A stretch of 64,000 nucleotides of DNA from assembly GCF_046630445.1 (NCBI RefSeq), contig NC_092340.1, forward strand, positions 34,122,001-34,186,000. The letters are read 5' to 3'. Below are positions 48,070-60,973 of the stretch, piece after piece; position 1 is the first letter of the stretch; each line of letters starts with the position of its first letter. The position numbers were made by a program, and so were the translations under genes. The notes below the pieces were generated by a model. That model was not told the DNA's origin and did no database searches. It worked only from the letters and a program-made list of their open reading frames with translations. The DNA comes from Rutidosis leptorrhynchoides. Taxonomy: Eukaryota > Streptophyta > Magnoliopsida > Asterales > Asteraceae.

Positions 48070-49886
48070 TGTGCAGAACGTGGTATATGAATTATTGTAT
48101 GAAATAGTATGAAAAAATACCGATTAAAGATTGCTACACACTAACGGGAAGTGTACCCGATCGTGTAGTAGTATAGTAAATGGTAAAATCCGTGTATTGT
48201 TCCAAAGACAATATCTAAGTCAAATTAGGATTATAAACTAAATTGTGATTAACTAATAAAATTACAATTACAAGATATTTTGGTTTGCCCTTTTACGATG
48301 GGCGAATCAAATGATGAATAAGATTAAAAGACAATATTTTGGTATTTTAAGTTTATGAAAGTAAAAAGATAGTTTTGATATCAAATTAAGGAAATATGCT
48401 CATCTAGACTTTTTAAACTTAATGTTGAATGTCATTTAGGATTAAGATCGGATTGATTGGTTATGCACGAGAACTAATTAATTGATTCACCAAGAGTAGT
48501 CTTGCGCAAACACTTAAACGGGATTACACGACGCAAGTGATGTTCTTGTCATCTAAGACCTCCTGTTTGTAATCAACTAATTCAACTAGTTTGAAGACTT
48601 GAAGAATGATCAAGTCAATGGTGTGTTGTACATGATCCACTCCTATATCAACTAATGGTTTAACTTAGTTCATTCCCTTGGTTCGGTTAAATGCTCAATT
48701 CACCCAACCCAAGTAATTAACTAAGTGATATAATAAGATCCCTATAAACGTCACTAGATAAGGCAAATCACTAACACATGTTAATTAATTGAACTAAGTA
48801 GTTGAAAGCGTGTGTAACATATTCTAAGGAATTGACCATTCTCCTAAATGATTACATATACTAATTAAGCTATTCCAAAGTATCTACAAGAGTCGTTCTT
48901 ACATCCTTATGTAAATTAACCATTTGAACTCAACTTATCCCTTTTGGTAAAAGACGGATAAACACATGTCACTAGGTGTAAATCAATACATTTATTTAAC
49001 AAGATGATGTTTTCTTAATCAAATGAACATATTAACTAGTTGAATCGAAAGGATTAAACTTAACAAGAATGGTTCTTGTATTCAAACATCAAACTATCGT
49101 GCATAATAACAATCAATCAATAGTAAACATTCAACATTTCGGTTATTTATCTAGATGAACATAAAATGGACTAGCCAACAATCATGCTTGAAAACTTAAA
49201 CAAGACATGTAACAAAGATAGAATTCATTGTAAATACAAGATTGACCTTTTAGGAGTAATCTTGGATAAAGCTCTTGGATGATCCTTGATTCTTCAATGA
49301 TTTAAGTGCATAGATGCACTTTGATAAGCCCAAGAATACTTTGATTCGTATGTTTTTGTCTCTAACCAGAAAGGAAACTGGTGCCCTTTGAAATGAAGCT
49401 GGACATGGAATTAAATAGGCTGACAGTGGTTGAAAAGCACTGTGCGTGGCGCTCACAGTAAGGGTGCGCAGAGCGCACTCTTACCTACTTCACTTTGACT
49501 TTACAGCTAACGATCGCACCCTCATTTTGACTTGTGTGTGGCAGGGGTGCGCGGCGCGCTCAATTGTGAGCGGCGCGCACAGGTGAATTTTGCACGGGGC
49601 GCACGCTGGTTTTCATTTTACAAGATTTCTGATCAAATTACACTTGCGCGGAGGGGTGCGCGGTTACTGTGCGCAGTGCGCGGTTACTGTGCGGGGCGCG
49701 CACAGCCTGTTTTTGGATTTCTGAGCTGTTTCATCTTCATTCTAGCATGTTTCTTCAAGTTTATCATGATTATGGACTGAATTACAATGATAATGAAATA
49801 TGAACGTAAAATCTAAGTTTACATATGATGAACATCAAATGAACTTGATATTACGACTAAAGATATGACTAATTTGAGTAATATCA
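48070..49886 (-). mobile_element. Family D 5' LTR
   Basis: About 1817 bp, starting TGATATTACTC and ending TTCTGCACA in its own sense. A 9-bp terminal stem (49878-49886 with 49846-49854) has a 23-nt loop. Palindromes of GTGCGCGGCGCGCAC type occupy 49441-49702, just upstream of a TATA-like GCCTATTTAAT (complement 49410-49420). The right boundary is inferred from the TG start and the stem, not from a matching 3' LTR. Confidence 0.6.
49410..49702 (-). promoter_or_regulatory. GCGCGGCGCGC palindrome cluster and TATA-like box (D LTR)
   Basis: Several degenerate copies of GTGCGCGGCGCGCAC. In LTR sense the cluster ends 21 bp before GCCTATTTAAT. A comparable cluster is at 30659-30843. Confidence 0.5.
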
Positions 49887-51106
49887 GGCAGCCCCAAAAC
49901 CCCTCTCCATCATCGACTTCATCATCATCATCATCATCCTCCATTCAATTTTGATTATTTGCTTGAACCTTCAACACAAACGTGCTTCCTTTGATCGTCC
50001 TCTACGCGTTGATATAAGTTAATTGTTCTATAGAGGTATAATTGATAACCCTAATCTTATTAGATCTAATTTTTGTTCAATTACATAGTGTAATCAAGTC
50101 TAGTGCTCAATTAATGGTGTCTTGTGTTATCGTTTATCGTTTAATTGCTCGATTGATGTTGTTTGCATGAAAAATGAATTTGTATCTTAATGATCTGATA
50201 AAATTGACTTATAAACTGATATTGGATGATTATCTAGATGGATAGAGATCGAAAAACTATTGAGTTTAGACTTTGATTTTGCGTGATTTCGTTATCGTAT
50301 GCTCAAGATATGCTTAATCGAAGTTTTAGTTAGGGTTTGCATGATATCGGAATTTTCTGAGTTGCATTCTTTGTGTTTTAGCTTATATAAAGTATACTAC
50401 TGTATTCCTTGTGAAAATTTGTGCAATTTAGACTTAAGATTTGTGTCAAAAGGTTATGTAATGCTCCCGTTATGTCGAAACGAAGATTTACTTTTTAAAG
50501 TGAGCTGAATCGTTTTTCAAAGTTACATAAAAATTGCTAGAGTGAACTAGGAATTGATTGAGACTTTATAATTCTGGAATACTTTATTTTAAGTGTTCCT
50601 TGACATGTTACATTTGTATGTGAACTTGCGAGAACGTGATTTGCCATGAGATATATGCTCGTCTAAGTGATATGTCCGGTTGATGATTAAAAACTGATGA
50701 GTCTGTAAAGGTTTGCAAAACTGTACAAATTGGCTAAAGCAATGTTTCTGATTATTTTATCACTAAAACTTTGAGATGTTTTGAGATGAATCCAATTGGC
50801 CATTCATCAAAATCTACTTTCTATATTTTGTGAAAAATGTTTAAAAACTGGGGCAGAAATTTCTGTAATGAACTATGAATTGACACTTTCTGATATTGGA
50901 CTTTTATTTATCGTATGAGGCTTTGGCTGGACTTTTTGGTATCGATTTTAAGTTTATTTATGATCTGGAGTTGTTCATGATTTAATGATTTATGTGCTAT
51001 GAGCTATAGTTGAATCTTTCTACGACGTACAAATTTCTAAGACGTGCTTTAAAGTGCAAAAGTGCAATATGCTTAATTATGACTTGTTAAGTGATACTTG
51101 AACGAG
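49887..51106. other. Unassigned 1.2 kb between D and B
   Basis: No match to the other families in the window and no long open frame. The left end has a (TCA)n run and a CT-rich leader-like stretch. The rest is AT-rich and could be host 5' UTR/intron or an older element. It is the only sizeable stretch here that might be host DNA; the B element at 51107 inserted in it (left flank ACGAG). Confidence 0.4.
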
Positions 51107-51286
51107 TGTGATGACCCGGAAATTTCTGACCAAATTTAAACTTAATCTTTGTATGATTAAACGTTTCTGACATAATAAGCAAAGTCTGTAATGTTGAGTC
51201 AAGAAAGTTTTGGAACTATATTCATATAATCAATTATTCTTTGACTGTTCTCGACGATTCACGAACAATATATATATAACTTAATT

Positions 51287-51428
<142 letters not shown>

Positions 51429-52256
51429 TTCAAGTTATTTAGTAAACGATAGTAACATTCGTTTGTTAATTCGATTGATATTTAGATAAGTGAACTAAAA
51501 CATTTAAGATGAACAAGTAAAACACTAATTTGCTACAGTATTTTCGAATTGCTACAGTACCCAAAATGCTACAGTGTTTTCAAAAATCACTATTTTCTAC
51601 AGTAAAAAAAACTTTGCTACAGTTACAGTAACTTTGCTACAGTAAAACACTATTTCAAAATGAAAATGTATATATATATTTTACAAGGTGATAAAATAAA
51701 ATATTAACTTAATCTTAAAACAATTTGATTTAAAATAATATTATTAAATATACATTAATAAATAACGAGACGTTGATTTATAGAAGTAAATGACCAAAAT
51801 ACTCAAATGTGTAAGTTATATTTCAAGTGGTATAATTTATGAATAATTTAAATCTATATTTTGACAAAGGTACGAGTCACGAAACGTAAAGCACAAGTTT
51901 TCTCAGTGTACGAAAGGACGTTCGAGAAACCGGAAGCGGGACATAAGTCGAGTGAAGACGTACGACTTATCGGAATAAAAATTACAGATTAACTATGCAT
52001 GAGAATTTAATATAATATATAAATAATTATATAAATTAAATATATTATATATATTATAAAAAAATATGTCGACGAGCTAAAAGATAAAATATTGTAAGCT
52101 GGATCCTTGGCTCATGCGATCGCATGGCTGCACTACACAAACCTCATGAGATCGCATGAGGTGGTTTGGTGGCTCAAGTGCTATAAATTCGATCGTTTTG
52201 CGTTTTGTTCACTTCACTTTATTATATATTACTCCGTAAGTTATTTATTTATTTAA

Positions 52257-52321
<65 letters not shown>

Positions 52322-52581
52322 GATTAATATTATTATTAATCTTATTATTATTAATATTATATTATTAATATTATACATAAAATACTACGACGAGGTTATG
52401 TCCAAACGATTCCAAAAATAGTTTTCGAGCGGGATAGAGCTAAGGAAATTATGGGTTATTGCCAAGAAGGTTATGGGTATTGTTCGGGAGTATTACTTCT
52501 AAGTCAAACCTAGTATTTATCATCTCTGTTGCATCTACGTACTTTTCTGCAATATTGAATCACAATATTCATACGTAAGCA

Positions 52582-52984
52582 CAAGGTTGGAGAATTCGGA
52601 TCTCGGGGAGATCTCGTTTGGACTTTTTTAGGGAGATCTCGACATCTCGGAATAGTCTCGGGGAGATCTCGGACGTTGACTTACGTTGACTTTATAGTTT
52701 TTTAATAAAAATATACATAAAAACATAAATATATGTATATTTATATACGTTTTTACGAGGTTTTTACAAAAATATCCAAGAAATGAGCGAGAAAATCTTA
52801 AAAATTACGAATTTTACAAGAAAATCTTACAAATTGGCAAGAAGATCCGATAAATCGTGGCTTTGACTAAGTTTGACCCCGTTGACCGAGAAATCTCGGG
52901 AGATGAACATCTCGTCTCGGTTGCCTTCTAAAAACGAGATCTCAGGGGAGATCTCGGGGAGATCTCGGGAGATTTACAACACTG
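52582..52984. mobile_element. hAT-like MITE in the B 5' LTR
   Basis: 403-bp insertion flanked by the 8-bp duplication CGTAAGCA (52574-52581 and 52985-52992). The ends CAAGGTTGGAGAA and CAGTGTTGTAAA (reverse complement of the right end) are imperfect inverted repeats resembling hAT termini. Subterminal regions are full of GGGAGATCTCG repeats in both orientations. It is absent from the 3' LTR at the same site (near 59850), so it post-dates the B insertion. Confidence 0.85.
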
Positions 52985-53585
52985 CGTAAGCATTTATATC
53001 TTATCTTTTATATATTAATTGTGTATCCATGTCTAGTGCTCGAGTATATATATTTATGCATGCTTGTATGCTAAATTTTGTCGTTAAATAGTTTATAATG
53101 AATCACGAATTAAATACATATATTACTGGTAAAAGGTATATGATATACATGTTTTTGGAAAGCTGGCGAAAAATCAATAACTTTTCATTTAGAAATCGCG
53201 TAATTTCGATGAACGAATCAAAAGATATGGTCAACTGAATTATGATTGACGTTAATTGGAATTGCTTTTGAATCTGCAATTAATATTTAAACAACTTGTT
53301 TGTAAGATTGATAAATTGGATTTTTGAATATTACCAACCGAGTAAATGAATCCTTATATAAGGTACGTCTCGTTTTGTTGAACTATTGTCAAAATTGACT
53401 TTTTGAAACGACTTTGGATAACTTTTGTATGTCGATCTCGAGCATTAGGATTGTGATACACTATAACCTGACCTAGCTTATTAGACATGTATTGACCAAC
53501 ATATGTTCTCTAGGTTGAGATCTACGGTTAATTTTGCATTCCAAGTTTCGGTCATTTTTGGTGAACGACTTTATGTGCTGCTAAG

Positions 53586-54084
53586 GTGAGTTTCATTTGC
53601 TCCCTTTTTAATTGCTTTTGCAATATATATTTTTGGGCTGAGAATACATGCACGTTATTTTAAACGCAATGGATACAAGTACATACTAAATTCTACACTG
53701 AGTTTGAACCGAAAATCCCTTAGCTTTGGTAACTAGTAACTGCCGGTTATAAGAACTGGTGGGCGCGAGTAGTAGTATATGGATCCATAGGGCTTGATAA
53801 CCCCGTCCGAGCTAGAGCACTAGCCTTTTAACGGACGTATGCTATTTGAGAAGCGTACACGTTGGTTTGCGTGTATTATTAAGATGATTATACAAAGGGT
53901 ATAAATTATATATACATTAAGTTTAGTTACCAGGGTGCTCAATTTCGTAGAATATTTTGATAAAAGTTTCTGGATGAAACAACTGAAAACTTGTGATTTA
54001 CCTTTATATACAGATTATGCGCAACATTAAAACTATGAACTCACCAACCTTTGTGTTGACACTTTTAAGCATGTTTATTCTCAG
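53586..54084 (+). other. Apparent intron inside the B 5' LTR (second element)
   Basis: CTAAG|GTGAGTTTC donor and TGTTTATTCTCAG acceptor, 499 bp; the 3' LTR repeats it at 60450-60948. Identical length in the minus-strand B LTRs. Confidence 0.5.
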
Positions 54085-54809
54085 GTTTCTAGAAGTCTTC
54101 CGCTGTTTGCTTATATGTGATACAAGCTATGTGCATGGAGTCATACATGCTTTATTCAAGAAAACTTTGCATTCACAAAATCATCACCGTGTATCTTATT
54201 TTGACTTCATTATCAACGGATGTATTATGGTAAACTATTATTTATGGTGATTGTCTATATGTAGAAATCATCAAACGTTGAAACCCTTAGAAATTGATAT
54301 TCATTTATTGTGTACCTTTTGAAAAGAATGCAATGTTTACAAAACGTATCATATAGAGGTCAAATACCTCGCAATGAAATCAATGAATGACGTGTTCGTC
54401 CAGATGGATTTGGACGGGTCGTCACAGTTGGTATCAGAGCTTGAGGTCATAGGGAACCAGAATTTGCATTAGTGTGTTTAACTGATAATTGTTAGGATGC
54501 ATTAGTGAGTCTGGACTATGACTGTATCTGTTTTTACCGAGTTTTGCTTACCATTTATTGTCGGAAATTACTTGCTTATCATTCCTAAGTCTAGACATAT
54601 CTTACTGCATTTACTGCATAGATAGTGTATCGACAAAATTCATATCTTAGCGTATCTGTTACTTTAAACTTTTCCTGGCATCTTCCGAAAATTTCTCCGT
54701 AATTTATGGAATTTTGGTATTATATATATGTAAATTATGTATTGAAGAATACCAAATCTAAGTCCTATAATCTATTTCACATCAAAAATCATTTCCCTGA
54801 TTACACAAA

Positions 54810-55373
54810 ATGGATCCTGTATCTAGTTCAAATTCCTTAAACTCTGACAGCTATTCCGATATGGATATTCACCTGAACTCCGAAGATAGTGTAACCAGAA
54901 TGGATCAACCAATCAGCCATCACCTATTCTGGATGAATTGGGGATGGGTTCGTAGCCTACTTAGTCATTGGAGACAAGAAGAAGGTGATCCCTTCCATCC
55001 ACCACATTCCCCTCTTGGCGAAGAACCTGAAGCACTTACTGGCGAACTTGTTCGTAATACCATTTTTTCTCTCGTCTCCAGAGTATCTCATCACGATTAT
55101 ATACTATCCCATATTCTAAATCTTATTTATCCGATCGTCCGAACCACCGATCATCCCGGTATAATAGAAGAAGTCAACCAGCTTCGTGCTCGGGTAGTGG
55201 CTTTGGAGAATATGGTGCAAGGGTTACGAACACCACCAACAGCACCAGCAGCATAACCAGTACCACCATCATCAACACCAACAGTACCATTACCACCACC
55301 AACAATCACATCCACATCACACGCCTCAACATCACAATCTGTCCCTCGGATATCAACATCATACGCACCATAG
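54810..55373 (+). pseudogene. Family B ORF1 (188 codons, one premature stop)
   Basis: Starts MDPVSSSNSLNSDSYSDMD, continues through a Trp-rich segment (LFWMNWGWVRSLL), HWRQEEGDPFHPPHSPLGEE, a likely coiled coil around VVALENMVQGL and a Pro/Thr/Ser tail ending SYAP. A TAA at 55254-55256 truncates it to 148 residues. The frame then continues to the conserved stop at 55371-55373. The total length equals the split copy at 25618/10318, with no indels between them. It is not a recognised gag or enzyme. Location 380 bp after the primer site parallels the acidic ORF of family A. Confidence 0.6.
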
Positions 55374-55514
55374 GTACCAAGGAGTACCAACAACAATAAA
55401 CGATGAAGTATTGATTCATAACTTCATCGAAGAAATATTCTACGGCGATTAGGTAATCTCTAAAATCTTAGAGATTATTTATCCCAGTTTTAACCGTAAA
55501 TCAGATGAATAGAG

Positions 55515-55727
55515 ATGATAGAAGGAAGAATAGAAACCTTGACAAGAATGGTGCGTAAGGTACAAGCTAGACTTGTTTTACCAACAGCATCAAAAGTACC
55601 CTTAGCCTCACCAGCACAGTCAGTGCTGTCAACATCGCCTCTAACATCACAAGCTCCGTCAGTTCAAGAAAGCACCGTGGACATCATTACGAGTCAACAA
55701 CGAATATATTGTATCAATGAGTTATGA
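55515..55727 (+). CDS. Small ORF after B ORF1 (unknown, doubtful)
   Basis: 70 codons starting MIEGRIETLTRMVRKVQARL, then a Pro/Ser/Thr-rich stretch resembling the tail of ORF1 in composition. It is missing from the other B element, which has a deletion of several hundred bases here. It may be a duplicated fragment of ORF1. Confidence 0.25.
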   Translation: MIEGRIETLTRMVRKVQARLVLPTASKVPLASPAQSVLSTSPLTSQAPSVQESTVDIITSQQRIYCINEL

Positions 55728-57738
55728 AGTAATAACTCAATTCCTCTAAAGAATTTATATGTATATCTTATATATATAAATTTTAAAACTATCATAAATC
55801 TTTTCGTACTAAGCTATTACTTATGAATTTTAAGGGGTAAATATTACTCGGATAATTCATATTACTAATATGTTATAATGTACATCTTTTGTTAACAACT
55901 TAACATTCGTTAACTACAATCTCTGTTTCAACTCAATGAATTCCATTTCATAATAAATCAAGTGTATTATTCAATTACATAATTGATTTTACATTTTCAT
56001 TTTCAACATACTCGAAACTTTCCAGAAAACATCATCTGTGCCTTGTAAGGTTCACAAAAATTCCACGAGCATCAACATCCTTCACCGAGGAATATCAATA
56101 AGAATAAATAATGAAGTATTGATTTCGTTAGTAAAATACTCCGCAAAAATTATGTAATCTCTAATGTTTTAGAGATTATTCATTTCTAATTCAAGCCGAA
56201 AATCAAATGAGCTTAATATGATATTAACTCATTAAATCTGTATTACATCTGAAGAAAATATACATACATATATTTTCATAAAGACTGTAATGAAAATTCT
56301 TTTGTACAAAGTATTAATTGTGAAATCTTTAATGGGTAGGTAATACTCGGGAAATATATAAGTTCACAATTAATATGTTACATTGTACATTCTTCAACTT
56401 TGATTCAAAAAAAAAATTATTAACAATACTCACAACGATATACGATCGTTTTCATACAAATTCAATTACATATTCTGATATTGACGGATTAGAATCCAAG
56501 TCATAACTCTGAATCGGTGACATCATTCTTAGATCTCTACATCTTTCAAAGTTATACTTTGACTTTAAAACTGTGCAAGATCCTTTAATGTTGTTAATAC
56601 CGAAAATAATCTTGCAATTCTTTTCAAGATATCAATTTTCATCACACTTCCAACCAGTCAACTTCAACTTTTCAGATTAAGCCTTATTGTAACCTTGACA
56701 TATACATTCTTGTTATTGGGGAATCTTTCATGTCCCACCACATTAGCAGTAAACTTACCAGCAACTTCATTAGTCATTGGCTTAAGTCTCTTCGAAAAAC
56801 CATTATAATTGTTCATTGAAACCCTATCATGTACTCATCCACATCTTGTAACAATAATTGCCATACCAACTATCGGGAATTACCAATCAGTATTTCGAAT
56901 TTTGCAGCAATTCTATGCCAACAGTTATATATATACATATAATGTCTATCTTCTAGACTTACATACTCCGAATGTGAAGTTTCTGAAAAACATCCCAAAC
57001 TACGAAACTAGTTCTCCAAAATTGAAAAAATGTTGATGAAGCAGCAAAAACTGTAAACGACCTTAACAGTCAAAAGTTTGATGATAAAGAGTAGTGTGTT
57101 GGAAAAGCACAGAAAAAGAGAAAGTTTGGTACTGAAAAACGGATTGAGCAAAGTATGAAGGAGGCTGTGGACAAATCACAAAGAATAAACCTGCCTTCAA
57201 AGAATCCAAATGATTCAGTATCTGCTGAAGCCATTAACTAATACATTGCTTCCGAATCTAAACCCTTGCGGACAATATTCTTCATCATCCTCTGATATTA
57301 GAAATTCTAAGATATCATCGTATCTTTCATTATAAATATCCTCCATATTTCTGGAGATAATTCCATAATCAATCTTATCGAAAATCAATTTTCTCCTTGC
57401 GATATCTGTGTAACATCATAAAAGAAACTATTTTAGTTTCTAAATTCTGAAACCTTCGAGTTTAAAATATGAATATTTTTGAAGTGGTGTTGGGAGCTGA
57501 AGCATGAGTTAGTATAATATAATGACACTTGATCAACGTGATTATATTACAGTAAGTCATGCTGAGTTTCTAATGGAACTTGATAAAGGTTCACAGATCA
57601 CACCCTCATCATGAACCATGTTACATAACTCTTTTATTCTATTTAACCTCTAAACATATCAAGAAAATATTTTTCTTGATGATTCAGTTTTTTCCGGATA
57701 TTCTGGTAATTTGACAAATCAAGATCGTGCCATTACGA

Positions 57739-58065
57739 TTACCTTCTCAGAACATTAATTATGTTCATCCGAAACTTCATACCTATAAATTTTGGACCAT
57801 TATCCGCTTGACTTAAGGTCGGGAAGAGAAATCGAAAGCATGGAGCTCTGAAATATAAAGGAGAATATAAGCCCAATAACAACCTCAAAATTTTCAAACC
57901 GTGTATATCAATGCGTATAGCAATATAAAGACACGGGAGAATGAAAAATACTATAATCCCAAGGTAATGGTAGAAGAAAATAACTTCCTCTGGTGGTAGA
58001 TGAAAAAGAAGAATGACAGATATGAAAGTTAGGAGTATATCAAGAATCAGAACTGGATGAAGCAT
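57739..58065 (-). CDS. Antisense hydrophobic ORF inside family B (second copy)
   Basis: 108 codons on the minus strand, antisense to the element: MLHPVLILDILLTFISVIL, a PPEE turn, another hydrophobic run and IAIRIDIHGLKILRLL. Homologous to 7770-8063 in the other B element. Two or three possible membrane segments. Whether it is expressed is unknown. Confidence 0.3.
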   Translation of the reverse strand: MLHPVLILDILLTFISVILLFHLPPEEVIFFYHYLGIIVFFILPCLYIAIRIDIHGLKILRLLLGLYSPLYFRAPCFRFLFPTLSQADNGPKFIGMKFRMNIINVLRR

Positions 58066-58503
58066 TTCACAATCTTTTGAAAGTATGAAATAAGGAAGAA
58101 GATTATAGGAGTGGTGAAAATAAATGGAACGGAAGAAGTCAATTTATAGCGAAATATCAGACATAGCAATCGAGGCAGATTACGTATTTAATCAAAAGAA
58201 ATCTCAATTTCCTTAAATTTCGAAGAATCAAATCTTATTCAGATATGAAGATTTTCTATTCCATAAATTCCGGAATTTCCACCATGACTACGTCAGAAGT
58301 TAAGATAAACCGTTATTCCCTCATTTCACTATTTTACAATAACTTATCGCATAAGCTTCGAGTAATTGGATTGTTTTATCCATTTTATTCAACGGTGATA
58401 AAATTCTATTTATCAACTCATATTCATCATGAAAACATTTTTAGTGTTAGCCATGACGACCTCACTCAAATTTCGGGACGAAATTTCTTTAACGGGTAGG
58501 TAC

Positions 58504-58680
58504 TGTGATGACCCGAAAATTTCTGACCAAATTTAAACTTAATCTTTGTATGATTAAACGTTTGCGACACGATAAGCAAAGTCTGTAATGTTGACTCACG
58601 AAAGTTTTGGAACTATATTCATATAATCAATTATTCTTTGACTGTTCTCGACGATTCACGAACAATATATATATAACTTA

Positions 58681-58745
<65 letters not shown>

Positions 58746-59583
58746 TTCAAGTTATTTAGTAAACGATAGTAACATTCGTTTGTTAATTCGATTGATATTC
58801 AGATAAGTGAACTAAAACGTTTAAGATGAACAAGTAAAACACTAATTTGCTACAGTATTTTCGAATTGCTACAGTACCCAAAATGCTACAGTTTTTTCGA
58901 AAATCACTATTTTCTACAGTAAAAAAAAACTTTGCTACAGTTACAGTAACTTTGCTACAGTGAAACACTATTTCAAAATGAAAATGTATATATATATATT
59001 TTACAAGGTGATAAAATAAAATATTAACTTAATCTTAAAACGATTCGATTTAAAATAATATTATTAAATATATATTAATAAATAACTAGACGTTGATTTA
59101 TAGAAATAAATGACCAAAACACTCAAATGTATAAGTTATATTTCAAGTGGTATAATTTATGGATAATTTAAATCTATATTTTGACAAAGGTACGAGTCAC
59201 GAAACGTAAAGCACAAGTTTTCTCAGTGTACGAAAGGACGTTCGAGAAACCAGAAGTGGGACATAAGTCGAGTGAAGACGTACGACTTATCGGAACAAAA
59301 ATTACAGATTAAGTATGCATGAGAATTTAATATAATATATAAATAATTATATAAATTAAATATATTATATATATTATAAAAAAATATGTCGACGAGCTAA
59401 AAGATAAAAGATTGTGAGCTGGATCCTTGGCTCATGCGATCGCATGGCTGCACCACACAAGCCTCATGCGATCGCATGAGGTGGTTTGGTGGCTCAAGTG
59501 CTATAAATTCGATCATTTTGCGTTTTGTTCACTTCACTTTATTATATATTACTCCGTAAGTTATTTATTTATTTAAATTATTA

Positions 59584-59617
<34 letters not shown>

Positions 59618-60973
59618 GATTAATATTATTATTAATATTATTAGTATTATACATAAAATACTACGACGAGGTTATGTCCAAACGATTTCAAAAATAGTTT
59701 TCGAGCGGGATAGAGCTAAGGAAATTATGGGTTATTGCCAAGAAGGTTATGGGTATTGTTCGGGAGTATTACTTCTAAGTCAAACCTAGTGTTTATCATT
59801 TCTGTTGCGTCTACGTACTTTTCTACAATATTGAATCACAATATTGATACGTAAGCATTTATATCTTATCTTTTATATATTAATTGTGTATCCATGTCTA
59901 GTGCTCGAGTATATATATTTATGCATGCTTGTATGCTAAATGTCATCGTTAACAATTTATAATGAATCACTAATTAAATACATATATTACTGGTAAAAGT
60001 TATATGATATACATGTTTTTAAAAAGCTGGCGAAAAATCAATAACTTTTCATTTAGAAATCGCGTAATTTCGATGAACGAATCAAAAGATATGGTCAACT
60101 GAATTATGATTGACATTAATTGGAATTGCTTTTGAATCTGCAATTAATATTTAAACAACTTGTTTATAAGATTGATAAATTGGATTTTTGAATATTACCA
60201 ACCGAGTAAATGAATCATTATATAAGGTACGTCTCGTTTTGTTGAACTATTGTCAAAATTGACTTTTTGAAACGACTTTCGATAACTTTTGTATGTCGAT
60301 CTCGAGCATTAGGATTGTGATACACTATGACCTGACCTAGCTTATTAGACATGTATTGACCAACATATGTTCTCTAGGTTGAGATCTACGGTTAATTTTG
60401 CATTCCAAGTTTCGGTCATTTTTGGTGAACGACCTTATGTGCTGCTAAGGTGAGTTTCATTTGCTCCCTTTTTAATTGCTTTTGCAATATATATTTTTAG
60501 GCTGAGAATACATGCACTTTATTTTAAACGCAATGGATACAAGTACATACTAAATTTTACACCGAGTTTGAACCGAAAATCCCTTAGCTTTGGTAACTAG
60601 TAACTGCCGGTTATAAGAACTGGTGGGCGCGAGTAGTAGTATATAGATCCATAGGGCTTGATAACCCCGTCCGAGCTAGAGCACTAGCCTTTTAATAGAC
60701 GTATGCTATTTGAGAAGCGTACACATTGGTTTGCGTGTATTATTAAGATGATTATACAAAGGGTATAAATTATATATACATTAAGTTTAGTTACCAGGGT
60801 GCTCAATTTTGTAGAATATTTTGATAAACGTTTCTGGATGAAATAACTAAAAACTTGTGATTTACCTTTATATATAGATTATGCGCAACATTAAAACTAT
60901 GAACTCACCAACCTTTGTGTTGACACTTTTAAGCATGTTTATTCTCAGGTTTCTAGAAGTCTTCCGCTGTTTG
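58504..60973 (+). mobile_element. Family B 3' LTR (truncated by A-type insertion)
   Basis: 2470 bp, collinear with the 5' LTR except for the MITE. TATA box at 59501-59510, palindromes at 59433-59446 and 59462-59481 (the latter perfect), apparent intron 60450-60948. It is cut at CTTCCGCTGTTTG by the next element; the remaining sense 3' end lies beyond the window. Confidence 0.9.

Larger units (their letters stand above)
45222..49886 (-). mobile_element. Family D element, 5' half (Athila-like), minus strand
   Basis: 5' LTR, Asp-tRNA-type primer site, gag and protease of the element whose pol lies at 31023-33862. The two halves are separated only by A, and their reading frame is continuous across the insertion site. 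The gag-protease pieces 47910, 47100, 46371, 46056 and 45489 all share one frame, interrupted by stops. Confidence 0.85.
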
